Positions 24,130-32,782 of a stretch of DNA of 64,000 bases are shown here, piece after piece (the stretch's first letter is position 1; each line of letters begins with the position of its first letter). The stretch is from assembly GCF_965219595.1 (NCBI RefSeq), contig NZ_OZ244781.1:2108001-2172000 (forward strand), written 5' to 3'. Under the pieces are notes generated by a model that saw only the letters and a program-made list of their open reading frames with translations, ran no database searches and was not told where the DNA came from. The translations under genes were made by a program, and so were the position numbers. Source of the stretch: Poriferisodalis sp022821985. Its GTDB lineage: Bacteria; Actinomycetota; Acidimicrobiia; Acidimicrobiales; Poriferisodalaceae.

Positions 24130-25274
24130 ATGGTGACGAGGGCTGTGTTCTTGTCGGCCCGGTGCAGCTCGTGCACCGCCTTGGTCAGCAGGATCGCACC
24201 GGTGCCGCCCAGCGGATGGCCCAGCGCGATCGCGCCCCCGTTGGGGTTGACCCCGTCCATGTCGGGGTTCACCTCGCGCTGCCAAGCGAGGACGACCGAT
24301 GCGAATGCCTCGTTGATCTCGACGATGTCGATGTCGGACATCTGCATGCCATTGCGCTCGAGCAGGTAGTTCGTGGCCTCGATCGGCCCCGTCAGCATCA
24401 GCACCGGGTCGCTGCCGACCAGGCAGGTGTCGACGATGCGAGCCAGCGGGCACAGGCCCAGCTCGCTGGCACGGCTGGCCCGCATGAGCAGAACCGCTCC
24501 CGATCCATCGCTGATCTGCGACGAGCTGCCGGCGGTGTGCACGCCGCCGTCCATCACCGGCGAGATCCCGGCAAGGCCTTCCGCCGTGGTGGGCCGGATG
24601 CCGCCGTCGCGCACGACGTGGCGAACTTCGTCGGTGGGCTTGCCGTCTTCGTCGAGCACCGGCGCATCGATCTCGACGATCTGTGTGGCGAAACGGTCTT
24701 CGGCCCACGCCCGCGCGGCGTTGTGCTGGCTTCGCAGGCCATAGGCATCGCATTCTTCCCGGCTGATGCCCCACTGCTTGGCCATGAGCTCGGCGCCCTG
24801 GAACTGCGTTGTGTACTCGTAGTGCTCTTTGTAACGGGAGGTAGCCGTGCGCTGCCCCTTCTTGTAGCTCGATCCCATCGGATTGCGCGTCATCGACTCG
24901 ACGCCGCACCCGATGGCCGAGTCGACCACGCCGCTGCGCACGAGGCCGTACGCCAGCGTGGTGGCCTGCTGGCTCGAACCGCACTGCGCGTCGACGGTGG
25001 TGGCAGCAACTGACAGGGGATAGCCCGCGCCGAGCCACGCAGTGCGCGCAATGTTGGCAGTCTGCTCGCCGGCTTGGCTGACGCAGCCGCCCACGATCTG
25101 GCCGATGCTGCCCGGGTCGACCTGCGTGCGTTCCATCAGTGAGGTCAGCACGTCGCTGAGCAGATCGGATGGATGGATGCCGCTCAGGTCGCCGCCGCGC
25201 CGGCCGACGGGAGATCGGACGGCGTCGACAATGACGATGTCGTCGGGATGCTGGTTCACGGATGCGCTGCTCAT
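24081..25274 (-). CDS. Acetyl-CoA C-acyltransferase (thiolase)
   Basis: 397 residues from ATG 25274 (an in-frame ATG at 25328 would add 18 poorly conserved residues). All thiolase residues are present: nucleophile Cys in VDAQCGSSQQATTLAYGLV, NEAFASV, His in NPNGGAIALGHPLGGTGA, and the second Cys in TMCCGGGLGTGT. It cleaves or condenses beta-ketoacyl-CoA with CoA. Sequence style (GCGVESMTRNPMGS, LLERNGMQMSDIDIVEINEAF) is close to actinobacterial thiolases used for branched, fatty-acid or steroid side-chain degradation, which suits the nearby hydratase and dehydrogenase genes. The 3' end overlaps the probable start of the nuclease. Confidence 0.92.
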   Translation of the reverse strand: MSSASVNQHPDDIVIVDAVRSPVGRRGGDLSGIHPSDLLSDVLTSLMERTQVDPGSIGQIVGGCVSQAGEQTANIARTAWLGAGYPLSVAATTVDAQCGSSQQATTLAYGLVRSGVVDSAIGCGVESMTRNPMGSSYKKGQRTATSRYKEHYEYTTQFQGAELMAKQWGISREECDAYGLRSQHNAARAWAEDRFATQIVEIDAPVLDEDGKPTDEVRHVVRDGGIRPTTAEGLAGISPVMDGGVHTAGSSSQISDGSGAVLLMRASRASELGLCPLARIVDTCLVGSDPVLMLTGPIEATNYLLERNGMQMSDIDIVEINEAFASVVLAWQREVNPDMDGVNPNGGAIALGHPLGGTGAILLTKAVHELHRADKNTALVTMCCGGGLGTGTIIERL

Positions 25275-25347
25275 GGCCGGCACTGTACTTGCGCCTTCGT
25301 ACTGCCCGCCCAATGGTTTGGCCGGCATTGGCCTGTTGCGGCCGGCA

Positions 25348-25518
25348 TCAGGCGGCGTGCAGATCGATCTCGGGCGGGCGTGTCGTGGCGGCCAGCGCCG
25401 CCCGTGCCCGAGCGACGCCCCGCAGACCTTCCTGGCGGGTCGCCCGGTTCAGCCGGTGGGGCATCCGGCTGGTTGACACCAGCCGGAGCTGAGGTGCGAT
25501 ATCAAGCTGTTCTGCCAT
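25348..25518 (-). CDS. Possible 56-residue basic small protein
   Basis: ATG 25518 opens a 57-codon frame (MAEQLDIAPQLRLVSTSRMP...) ending in EIDLHAA and TGA. It is rich in Arg and Ala (RATRQEGLRGVARARAALAA), predicted helical, with codon use like real genes here. No family is recognised and there is no clear ribosome site. If it is not a gene, the 354 bases between the thiolase and the LLM oxidoreductase hold nothing else I can identify. Confidence 0.4.
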   Translation of the reverse strand: MAEQLDIAPQLRLVSTSRMPHRLNRATRQEGLRGVARARAALAATTRPPEIDLHAA

Positions 25519-25628
25519 GTGCCCAGTGTGATCAGGGGGTGTGACACGAATAGCCCCCAGTGCGCCTCCGGGGCACTGCGGAGCCTCCTCACGGAATCGC
25601 CTCGCCTCTGCTCACTAGCCTGCGCGCC

Positions 25629-26615
25629 GTGACCGACAATCGACACGACTGGCGCTACGGCATCACCGTTCCCTTCGGCGATCCGCTGCATGCCCAAGCC
25701 GACCTCTACCGCGAATTCGCAGATCTCGGCTACACCGAGTTCTGGAGCTCGGAGGCCGACGGCACCGACGGGTTCACCCCGCTGGTGCTGGCCAGCCAAT
25801 GGGTGCCCGATGTGCGGCTGGGCATCGCCATCATCCCGGCCTTCACCCGCGGCCCTGCATTGCTGGCCCAGCAGACCGCAGCCATCTGCGAGGCGGCGCC
25901 GGGACGCTTCGCCATGGGCATCGGGGCATCGTCGAACGTCATCGTGGAACGCTGGAACGGCATCCCCTTCGACGAGCCGTTCAAGCGAACACGTGACACC
26001 GCTCGATTCCTGCGCCAGGCGCTCACAGGCGAACGGATCAGCGAGACCTACGACACGTTCGATATCAGCGGCTTTCGCCTCGGCCGCCCGCCCGAGATCC
26101 AGCCACCGATCCTGCTGGCAGCCCTGCGGCCCGGCATGCTGCGGCTGGCTGGCAGCGAGGGCGACGGCGCCATCATCAATTGGCTCTCGGCCGACGACGT
26201 TGCCACCGTCCGTCCCTATGTCGATGAGGGCGGTGACGGCAAGGAGGTGGTCGCCCGGATCTTCGTGTGCCCCAATCCCGATGCCGACGTGGCTCGGGCG
26301 GGCTTCAAGCGGGCGATCGCCGCGTATCTCAATGTTCCCGTCTATGCCGAGTTCCATCGCTGGCTCGGCAGGGGCGAACTGCTCGCCGCCATGTGGGAGC
26401 GCTGGTCTGAGGGCGACCGTCGAGGGGCGCTCGAGGTGATCGACGACGACGTTGTCGACGAATTGCTGGTGCATGGCCCGCCAGAAGCCTGCCGGGAGCA
26501 CATCGACCGCTATCACGCGAACGGTGTCGACGTATCGGCTATCTCGATCATGCCGTTCGGCGGCATCGACCCAGTCCAGGCCGCCCGCGACCTGTCGCCC
26601 GCCGCTCGCAGCTAG
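25629..26615 (+). CDS. LLM-class (F420-dependent) flavin oxidoreductase
   Basis: 328 residues from GTG 25629 (frame open further upstream but without family similarity). The luciferase-like TIM-barrel signature is seen: YGITVPFGDPL, AADLGYTEFWSSEADG-type strand and helix, RLGIAIIPAFTRGPALLAQQTAAICEAAPGRFAMGIGASSN, and PPILLAALRPGMLRLAGSEGDGAIINWLS. These match the F420-dependent LLM class common in actinobacteria, which hydride-transfers from reduced F420 to varied substrates. Substrate unknown. It precedes the enoyl-CoA hydratase gene by 89 bases, on the same strand, and may share its transcript. Confidence 0.85.
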   Translation: MTDNRHDWRYGITVPFGDPLHAQADLYREFADLGYTEFWSSEADGTDGFTPLVLASQWVPDVRLGIAIIPAFTRGPALLAQQTAAICEAAPGRFAMGIGASSNVIVERWNGIPFDEPFKRTRDTARFLRQALTGERISETYDTFDISGFRLGRPPEIQPPILLAALRPGMLRLAGSEGDGAIINWLSADDVATVRPYVDEGGDGKEVVARIFVCPNPDADVARAGFKRAIAAYLNVPVYAEFHRWLGRGELLAAMWERWSEGDRRGALEVIDDDVVDELLVHGPPEACREHIDRYHANGVDVSAISIMPFGGIDPVQAARDLSPAARS

Positions 26616-26704
26616 CCGGCTCATTCGCTGGGCTGCCCAGGCGCGTAACCTCCCGGTGAGCCCGGATCGGGCTCACCTGTCCGCGCATTCTTCAAGGAGC
26701 AGAC

Positions 26705-27493
26705 ATGGACCTCGAGACGATCACCTACGAAGTGCGTGACGGCGTCGCGCATGTGCGGTTCAACCGACCGGAGGGCGCCAACGCCGTCAACCCGCAGTTC
26801 TCACGCGAGCTGCGAGCCGTCATGCTCGAGATCGAGTTCGATGACGCAGTCAAGGCTGCATCGGTCACCGCGGAAGGCCGGGTGTTCTCGGCTGGCGGCG
26901 ATCTGAAGGAGTTCCACGCAGCGGGCGACGGTCTGCCCCAGCTCGCATCGGACATGGTCATCGACCTGCACGCGGCGATCAACAAGATGAACCGCACGCC
27001 CAAGCCGTTCGTCGCGGGCGTGGGCGGCAGTGTCGGCGGGGCCGGCATGTCGCTGGCCGCCTCGTTCGACTTGGTGATAGCGGGCGAGTCGGCGAAGTTC
27101 ACCATGGCCTACACCCGGGCCGGCGTGACTCCCGACGGCACGTCGTCGTACTTCCTGGCGCGCCACATCGGGCTGCGCCGGATGCTCGACCTGACGCTCA
27201 CCAACCGCGTGCTGTCTGCGGAGGAAGCCGAGCAGTGGGGCCTGGTCAACCGTGTCGTGCCCGACGATGAGGTCGACGCTGCCACCGCCGAGTTGGCCCA
27301 GTCGCTGGCCGACGGCCCGGCGTGGGCGCTGGGCCACGCCAAGCGGGTGATCTACAACGGCATCGACTCCCCGCTCGAGCAGGCGGGCGAGTTCGAAGGC
27401 AAGACGATTACCGACGCCATGCTGACACATGACGGCCGTGAGGGCATCGCTGCCTTCGTGGAGCGCCGCGCGCCGAACTTCACCGGCAACTAA
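26705..27493 (+). CDS. Enoyl-CoA hydratase/isomerase family protein
   Basis: 262 residues with AAGGAG 5 bases before the ATG. Crotonase fold: EVRDGVAHVRFNRPEGANAVN, oxyanion-hole strand RVFSAGGDLKEFH, second oxyanion segment AGVGGSVGGAGMSLAASFDL, and TMAYTRAGVTPDGTSSYFL. At the catalytic helix the usual first Glu is replaced by Gly/Ser (GSVGGAG), so an isomerase- or lyase-like reaction is as likely as hydration. The C-terminal GREGIAAFVERRAPNFTG is standard. It lies within the acyl-CoA catabolic stretch. Confidence 0.88.
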   Translation: MDLETITYEVRDGVAHVRFNRPEGANAVNPQFSRELRAVMLEIEFDDAVKAASVTAEGRVFSAGGDLKEFHAAGDGLPQLASDMVIDLHAAINKMNRTPKPFVAGVGGSVGGAGMSLAASFDLVIAGESAKFTMAYTRAGVTPDGTSSYFLARHIGLRRMLDLTLTNRVLSAEEAEQWGLVNRVVPDDEVDAATAELAQSLADGPAWALGHAKRVIYNGIDSPLEQAGEFEGKTITDAMLTHDGREGIAAFVERRAPNFTGN

Positions 27494-27656
27494 GCACACG
27501 CGTCGGGGTAAAGGGGCTGCAGCCCAGCCCCACAGCGGAACTTCGCCGGTGCGCTCGGTACCGCCGCCGGCGTCCTAGCGTCGAACGCTTGCGCGCACTA
27601 GACAAGGTGTGAGCGGCATCAGCCGTGCCGCCGTTTGTGCGCGAGGAGCACGAACC

Positions 27657-28781
27657 ATGCCCCCCCAGGAGATCACAGCAGAACCATTCCCCTGGCTGGA
27701 CACCAGCCGGTATTCATTCTCTCAGGGCATCGACGCTTCGGGAGCTGCATGGCTGGCGGGGCAGACCGCCGGCGCGTACGACGCCGAGTCGGGCCGGGTC
27801 ACCGTGCGCGGCGACGGCGCCGAACAGGCCAGCGTGTGCTGGGCCAAGGTGGAAGCAGTGCTCGACGCAGCCGGGCGAGACGTCAGCGACTGCTCTGAAG
27901 TGACCGAGTACATCACGGTGGCCGGGGCTCCTGAACGCGATGCGATTGCGGCCCAGCGGCCTCACAGCCTGGGTTCGGCGATGGGCGGCGTGCGCCCTGC
28001 GACATTCATCGTCGAATCGCTCGTGCGACCCGAGGCGCTGGTGGAAGTAGAGGTGGTAGCCGGGCAGGTCGACGGCTTGGTGCACGTGCCCCAGGTGCTG
28101 CCCGTCGACGACGACGGCAATGCGGTGCTGGAGGGCGATTTCGTCGGCCAGTGCGAGTGGGCGCTCGAAGAAGCCGGCCGCCGGCTCGAGCCCCACGGCA
28201 TGGACTTGAGCAACGTCGTACGAATCGTGCAGCAGACCACCGCGGCCACCCGCCGCCAGTACAACGAGACCGCGGAGGCACGCCGGCGGCTGCTCGCACC
28301 GCAGTTCCCGTCATCAACGGGGTTGCTGATGCCTGAGCTTCCCCATCCCGGGGCGCTCGTGGCGCTCGATGTGTGGGCGTCGGCGCATCCCAAGACGGTG
28401 GTGCCCTACCTGGCTGACGCCTACTCGTCACTCACCTTCAGCCCCGCCGTGGAGGCCGGCGGGCTGCTGTTCATCTCCGGCACCACGGCGTTCAATCTCG
28501 GCACCGGAGAGACCGTTGCCGAGGGCGACATCGGCGGGCAGGCCGAGTTTGTCTACGGAGAGATCGCCGCCATCTGCGAGATGGCCGGCACCTCCATCGA
28601 CAACCTCGTCAAGACGGTCGAATACGTGACGCCCGACGGCGTCGGCGACTACCGGGCCGTCGGCGAGGTGCGCCAGCGCATGATGGGCCGGCCATTCCCC
28701 GCCTCGACCGGTGTCGTGGTGTCGGGGCTGCTGAGCCGCCGGTGGCTGATCGAGGTGGAAGCCGTCGCCTTGATGCCCTGA
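27657..28781 (+). CDS. Triple RidA (YjgF/YER057c) domain protein
   Basis: 374 residues from ATG 27657, with GAGGAG upstream; the run CCCCCCC follows the ATG. Three RidA-like domains can be laid out: residues 10-130 (SFSQGIDASGAAWLAGQT...RPATFIVESLVRPEALVEVEVVA), 135-240 (GLVHVPQVLPVDDDGN...STGLLMPELPHPGALVALDVWA) and 255-372 (LTFSPAVEAGGLLFISGTT...PASTGVVVSGLLSRRWLIEVEAVAL). RidA proteins are normally separate about 130-residue subunits forming a trimer. The Arg that binds the carboxylate in deaminating RidA is seen in domain one (VRPATFIVESLVR) but not clearly in the others. It may be a one-chain trimer with diversified sites. Confidence 0.75.
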   Translation: MPPQEITAEPFPWLDTSRYSFSQGIDASGAAWLAGQTAGAYDAESGRVTVRGDGAEQASVCWAKVEAVLDAAGRDVSDCSEVTEYITVAGAPERDAIAAQRPHSLGSAMGGVRPATFIVESLVRPEALVEVEVVAGQVDGLVHVPQVLPVDDDGNAVLEGDFVGQCEWALEEAGRRLEPHGMDLSNVVRIVQQTTAATRRQYNETAEARRRLLAPQFPSSTGLLMPELPHPGALVALDVWASAHPKTVVPYLADAYSSLTFSPAVEAGGLLFISGTTAFNLGTGETVAEGDIGGQAEFVYGEIAAICEMAGTSIDNLVKTVEYVTPDGVGDYRAVGEVRQRMMGRPFPASTGVVVSGLLSRRWLIEVEAVALMP

Positions 28782-28801
28782 AGCCGGGCCCGAACGTTCC
28801 C

Positions 28802-29851
28802 ATGACGCAGTTGCTGACCCCCGAAGTGCGCGCTGCGCTCGGCTCGACGCACACCTATGTGGCGCCCGAGCCGCTCAGCCGAGCGTCCATTCGCTATTTC
28901 GCGTTGGCCATCGGCGCCGACCCGCAGCGCTGGCGCGACGAAGCGCCGCCGACACTGATCTGCGAGACGGCACAGCTGACCGGTCGCGCCGTCCCCGACC
29001 GCAATTCGTATCTCGGGCACACCTGGGAGCTGCCGCTACCCGTGCCATGCGCCATGTTCCGGGGAGGCAACGACTACCGGTTCGAACGGCCAGCCCGCTT
29101 CGACGACGTCATCACCACGACCTGGACGTTGGCCGATGCGACGGAGCGGGTCGATCGCGCCGGCGGAGCGTTGCTGCTGGTGAACGCAGAGGCCCGCTAT
29201 TCGGCTGGCGACGAACTGCTCGCCACGAACACCGAGACGATGATCTTCCGACCGATCGAGCCTGCGGCCGCCGACGCCGGGGACGAACATGCCGATGCCA
29301 CGCCGCCTGCAGACGGTGAGCGATCCCGAGACCCTGCGGGGGAGACAGCGGAGGTGGCGGCGGGAAAACGACCCCAAGATTCGGCAGCCGATGGCGCGAC
29401 GGCAACGGCGGAACCCGCGGCGGACCATGCCGACGGCGCCACGCCGCTGCCACGTCAACGTTTGACCCCCGGCCGGTCGCTGCGGCCGCTGCATCGACAC
29501 ATCGCCTTGGCGGACATAGTCGCCTACGGCGCCGCCACGTGGGACTGGCATCGCCTGCACTATGACGAGGCGCACGCCCGCCGGCTGGGCGCTCCGGCAC
29601 CACTGGTCGACGGCCAGATGCTGGGGGCGCTGCTGGCCGAGTGCGTGCTTCGGGCCGCAGGCCCCGGCGCCCGGCTGGTCCGGCTCTCGTACCGCAATCG
29701 TGCGCCGGTGCGCGCCGGCGAGACGGTGGGCTGCGCTGGCACGATCGCGACATCCGACGATGCAGGCTTCAGCGTCGACCTGTCGGTCTCGGTCGGCGAG
29801 CAGCTTGTCGTGGCGCCGGCATTCGCTCAGCTCGCCTGGACGTCCAACTGA
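28802..29851 (+). CDS. Fused double-hotdog MaoC-type dehydratase
   Basis: 349 residues from ATG 28802, 20 bases after the RidA stop. N-terminal hotdog (YVAPEPLSRASIRYFALAIG... NDYRFERPARFDDVI) is of the MaoC N type; C-terminal hotdog carries the hydratase motif ADIVAYGAATWDWHRLHYDEAHAR (Asp/His dyad) and GAPAPLVDGQML. Between them, residues 160-225 form a low-complexity Ala/Asp/Glu-rich linker. The reaction is likely hydration of an enoyl-CoA or dehydration of 3-hydroxyacyl-CoA. A split pair with the same two halves is at 56312-57237, which shows both arrangements in one genome. Confidence 0.8.
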   Translation: MTQLLTPEVRAALGSTHTYVAPEPLSRASIRYFALAIGADPQRWRDEAPPTLICETAQLTGRAVPDRNSYLGHTWELPLPVPCAMFRGGNDYRFERPARFDDVITTTWTLADATERVDRAGGALLLVNAEARYSAGDELLATNTETMIFRPIEPAAADAGDEHADATPPADGERSRDPAGETAEVAAGKRPQDSAADGATATAEPAADHADGATPLPRQRLTPGRSLRPLHRHIALADIVAYGAATWDWHRLHYDEAHARRLGAPAPLVDGQMLGALLAECVLRAAGPGARLVRLSYRNRAPVRAGETVGCAGTIATSDDAGFSVDLSVSVGEQLVVAPAFAQLAWTSN

Positions 29852-29873
29852 CACGGCCTCGAGCTTCGCCCTG

Positions 29874-29934
29874 TGCTTGCCGCTCTAGCTCGCTGCGCTC
29901 GCGGGCCGCTACGGCCGGGGCTCAGCCTCCTAGC
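29874..29934. repeat. Dispersed element E, copy 3 (intergenic, shortened)
   Basis: CTCGCTGCGCTCGCGGGCC, then GCTACGGCC and GGGGCTCAGCCTC, match the right-hand half of copies 1 and 2; the left block and the CGGCTTCGCC stretch are missing. It fills the gap before the acyl-CoA dehydrogenase. Confidence 0.6.
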
Positions 29935-29973
29935 ATCGGGCGCCGACACGGCGCCGACCCAAGGGGGCACGAC

Positions 29974-31140
29974 GTGGACTTCTCCATGAGCGACGAGCAG
30001 GCGCTGATCGTCGAGACCGTTCAGCGTTTCGTCGAGAGCGAGATCATCCCCCTCGAGGCCGACCTCGACCCCGACGCCGGCGAGCTTGAGCCCGACGATG
30101 CGGCCCGGCTCACGCAGATGACCCGCGACATGGGCTTCTACGGGCTCGACATTCCCGCGGAGTACGGCGGGCCGGGTCTCGACACCACCACCCGGGCGCT
30201 CATGGCCATCGAGATGTCCAAGCACCGGGCCGGGCTGTACAACCCCTGCTACGGGGTGTTCGGCGGCGCAGGCCTGGCGCAGCTCTACGAGGCCACCGAC
30301 GAACAGAAGGAGCGCTGGCTGTACCCGACCCTGCGTGGCGAGAAGATGGGCTGTTTCGCCCTGACTGAGCCGTCGGGAGGGTCCGACCCCGGCCGGGCCA
30401 TCCGCACCCGGGGCTACAAGGACGGCGACGAGTGGGTGCTGAACGGCTCGAAGCTGTTCATCTCCGGTGCCGACAAGGCCGACTACGCACTGCTGTTCGC
30501 CCGCACGTCAGACGATCCGAGCCGTAACGGCGTCACGGCATTCATCGTCGACACCGACACGCCCGGGTTCAACGTGCGCCGGGTGGTGCACACGCTGCGA
30601 GCCACCCGCTATGCCACCGAGCTGGAGTTCACCGACATGCGGGTGCCCGAGAGCCATGTGCTCGGCGAGGTGAACGGCGGCTTCGGCATCGCCAACGACC
30701 GGCTGAGCCGCCAGCGCATCCCCTATGCGGCGGGCTGCCTGGGGCCGGCGATCATGGCCCAGGAGATGGCAATCGAGTGGGCCCGCAGCCGCGAGACGTT
30801 CGGATCGGTATTGGCCGAGAAGCAGGCGGTGCAGTGGATGATCGTCGACAACGAGATCGACATCCGCCACGGGCGCTGGTGCGTGCTGGAGGCGGCCCAG
30901 AAGGCCGACCGCGGCGAGCGTTTCCGCACCGAGGCCGCGATGGCCAAGCTCGTCGCCTCCGAGGCCGCCGGGCGGGTGGTCGACCGCTGCATCCAGATCC
31001 ACGGCGGCATCGGCGTCACCAAGGACCTGCCGCTGGAGCGCTGGTACCGGGAGCTGCGCATCCGCCGGATCGGTGAGGGCCCCAGCGAGGTGCAGCGGCT
31101 GATCATGGCCCGCGACATCCTCGGCGGCAGCTTCAAATGA
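29974..31140 (+). CDS. Acyl-CoA dehydrogenase
   Basis: 388 residues. GTG 29974 was chosen because it gives MDFSMSDEQALIVETV, the typical beginning, with AAGGGGG upstream; the frame is open far 5' but that part is not coding-like. Domains: helical N-terminus, middle beta domain with GCFALTEPSGGSDPGRAI (FAD and substrate contacts), C-terminal helical bundle with QMI-like QWMIVDNEIDIRHGRW and CIQIHGGIGVTKDLPLERWYRELRIRRIGEGPSEVQR. It takes electrons from an acyl-CoA to electron-transfer flavoprotein. The CoA-transferase gene overlaps by 4 bases (ATGA), so substrate activation and oxidation are coupled. Confidence 0.93.
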   Translation: MDFSMSDEQALIVETVQRFVESEIIPLEADLDPDAGELEPDDAARLTQMTRDMGFYGLDIPAEYGGPGLDTTTRALMAIEMSKHRAGLYNPCYGVFGGAGLAQLYEATDEQKERWLYPTLRGEKMGCFALTEPSGGSDPGRAIRTRGYKDGDEWVLNGSKLFISGADKADYALLFARTSDDPSRNGVTAFIVDTDTPGFNVRRVVHTLRATRYATELEFTDMRVPESHVLGEVNGGFGIANDRLSRQRIPYAAGCLGPAIMAQEMAIEWARSRETFGSVLAEKQAVQWMIVDNEIDIRHGRWCVLEAAQKADRGERFRTEAAMAKLVASEAAGRVVDRCIQIHGGIGVTKDLPLERWYRELRIRRIGEGPSEVQRLIMARDILGGSFK

Positions 31141-32345
31141 GCGAATCGGACACCGGGGCCGGCGAGCCGGCCCGACCGCTGCCGCTCGACGGCGTGGTGG
31201 TGCTGGACCTCGGGCAGATCTACCAGGGGCCCTACGCCGGTCTGCTGCTGGCCTACTCGGGCGCCAGGGTCATCAAGGTGGAGCATCCCCGCGGCGAGGC
31301 CCTGCGAGGCCACAGTCACCAGCTGCCCTTCGCCATGCTCAACTCGTCGAAAGAGATCGTGTCGCTGGATCTCAAGTCGCCGCGCGGCCGGGAGCTGTTC
31401 ATCCAGCTCGCCGGCGGCGCCGATGCGGTGCTGTGCAACTTCGCCCCCGGCGTTCCCGAGCGGCTCGGGATCGACGCCGAGACGCTCTGGCAGACGAACC
31501 CCAAGCTGGTGTTCGCCCAGGCCAGCGGCTACGGCCTCGACGGCCCGGATGCTCAGCGGACCGCCATGGACGTCACCGTCCAAGCGCACATGGGCGTGAT
31601 GAGCATCAACGGTTTCGCCGACCGCCCGCCGGTGAAGTCCGGCGCGACGTTCATCGACTTCCTCGGCGGCACCCACCTGTACGGCGCCGTGGTGACTGCA
31701 CTGTTCGAAGCGCAGCGCACCGGCCGCGGTCGCTTGGTGTCGACGTCGATGGCCGAGGCTGCGTACTACACGCTCACCACCTCATTGCAGGCGTGGCAGT
31801 TGCACGGTGTGACCGGACGCATGGGCAACCGCAATGCCGCCATGAGCGTCTCGCCGTCCAACGTGTATCCGTGCAGTGACGGGCACATAGCGTTGATCGC
31901 CGCGATGAACTCGCACTGGCGCGCGGTGCTGGAGGTGATCGGCCGGGCCGACCTGCTCGGCGATGAGCGACTGCGCAGCAACGCCGGTCGCTGCGAGCAC
32001 ATGGACGAGGTGGACGAGCTGGTGACGGCGTGGACGTCGGGGCGCACCCGCGCCGAGGCGGCTGCGGCACTGTCGGCGGCGGGCGTGCCGGTGGCGGAAG
32101 TCCGCGAAGTCACCGACGTCGTGCACGACGATCACATGATCGAGCGCGGGTTCCTCCAATGGACCGAGCTGGACGGCTTGGGCGAGATCCCGCTGGCGCA
32201 CAGCCCGCTGCGCTGGCACGGGTCGGACATGCGCGAAGTGGAGCCCTACCGGCCTGTCGGCGCCGACAACGAGGCGATCTACCGCGAGTTCTGCGGGCTG
32301 GAAGCCGACGACCTCGCTGCGTTGGCAGCCGAACGCATCATCTGA
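31137..32345 (+). CDS. CaiB/BaiF (formyl-CoA-transferase-like) CoA-transferase
   Basis: 402 residues. Family III CoA-transferase motifs: VVLDLGQIYQGPYAGLLLAYSGARVIKVEHP, LNSSKEIVSLDLKSPRGRELF, PKLVFAQASGYGLDGPDAQR, and the C-terminal GVPVAEVREVTDVVHDDHMIERGF. A catalytic Asp would sit near the MDVTVQAHMG region. It moves CoA between carboxylic acids, or racemises alpha-methylacyl-CoA. Overlap with the acyl-CoA dehydrogenase (ATGA) places it in the same operon. Its TGA stop forms part of a 9-bp hairpin shared with the opposing gene. Confidence 0.9.
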   Translation: MSESDTGAGEPARPLPLDGVVVLDLGQIYQGPYAGLLLAYSGARVIKVEHPRGEALRGHSHQLPFAMLNSSKEIVSLDLKSPRGRELFIQLAGGADAVLCNFAPGVPERLGIDAETLWQTNPKLVFAQASGYGLDGPDAQRTAMDVTVQAHMGVMSINGFADRPPVKSGATFIDFLGGTHLYGAVVTALFEAQRTGRGRLVSTSMAEAAYYTLTTSLQAWQLHGVTGRMGNRNAAMSVSPSNVYPCSDGHIALIAAMNSHWRAVLEVIGRADLLGDERLRSNAGRCEHMDEVDELVTAWTSGRTRAEAAAALSAAGVPVAEVREVTDVVHDDHMIERGFLQWTELDGLGEIPLAHSPLRWHGSDMREVEPYRPVGADNEAIYREFCGLEADDLAALAAERII

Positions 32346-32382
32346 TCCCTCGAGTTCCCGGCACGTCGATGCTGAGGGATCA
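32343..32382. terminator. Bidirectional hairpin spanning both stop codons of convergent genes
   Basis: TGATCCCTC (32343-32351) pairs perfectly with GAGGGATCA (32374-32382), with a 22-base loop. The first TGA is the stop of the CoA-transferase; the final TCA is the reverse complement of the stop of the opposite gene. It would work as a terminator from either side. Confidence 0.5.
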
Positions 32383-32712
32383 GGAGGGGGTGAGCCGGCC
32401 GACGCGCTGCGCTTGGTCGCGCTGCGGCTCAGGCAGCTTGCCGTGGTCGGCGAGGTGCAGCATCAGCAGCTCGTCCCAGCGGCTGCGGTAGTTGGAGGTG
32501 AACTCGCAGCGGAACTGCGTGGCACCGCCGTGTTGTTCCATTTCGCGCCGGAGCGCGGACTGCATGCCGAAGAGCTCGTTCGCACCGGCATAGCCCACCG
32601 ACAGCACCGTGCCGTCGGCGTCGGCGACGTGATACACGCCGAGCTGCGCGGGCAGTGCATCGACTGCCGCGTCATCGAGACGCTGCCATGGCTTGTCGAG
32701 CCGGATGCCCAT
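32380..32712 (-). CDS. Small GIY-YIG-like (DUF7508-type) protein
   Basis: 110 residues. The line LGVYHVADADGTVLSVGYAG resembles the 'GVY---d--g--lYiG' opening of GIY-YIG nuclease folds, with the second Tyr changed to Val; a Met/Arg-rich helix (FGMQSALRREMEQ) and TSNYRSRWDELLMLHLADHG follow, a pattern I associate with an uncharacterised actinobacterial family. The catalytic Arg and Glu of true GIY-YIG nucleases are not clear, so nuclease activity is doubtful. Convergent with the CoA-transferase gene; stop codons share a hairpin. Confidence 0.55.
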   Translation of the reverse strand: MGIRLDKPWQRLDDAAVDALPAQLGVYHVADADGTVLSVGYAGANELFGMQSALRREMEQHGGATQFRCEFTSNYRSRWDELLMLHLADHGKLPEPQRDQAQRVGRLTPS

Positions 32713-32782
32713 CTAGCGTCGCCTCTCGGGTCGGGTCGTGGTCGCGCGGGTGCGTCGGTTGGCGAGTTGCGTGCCCCGGGGC

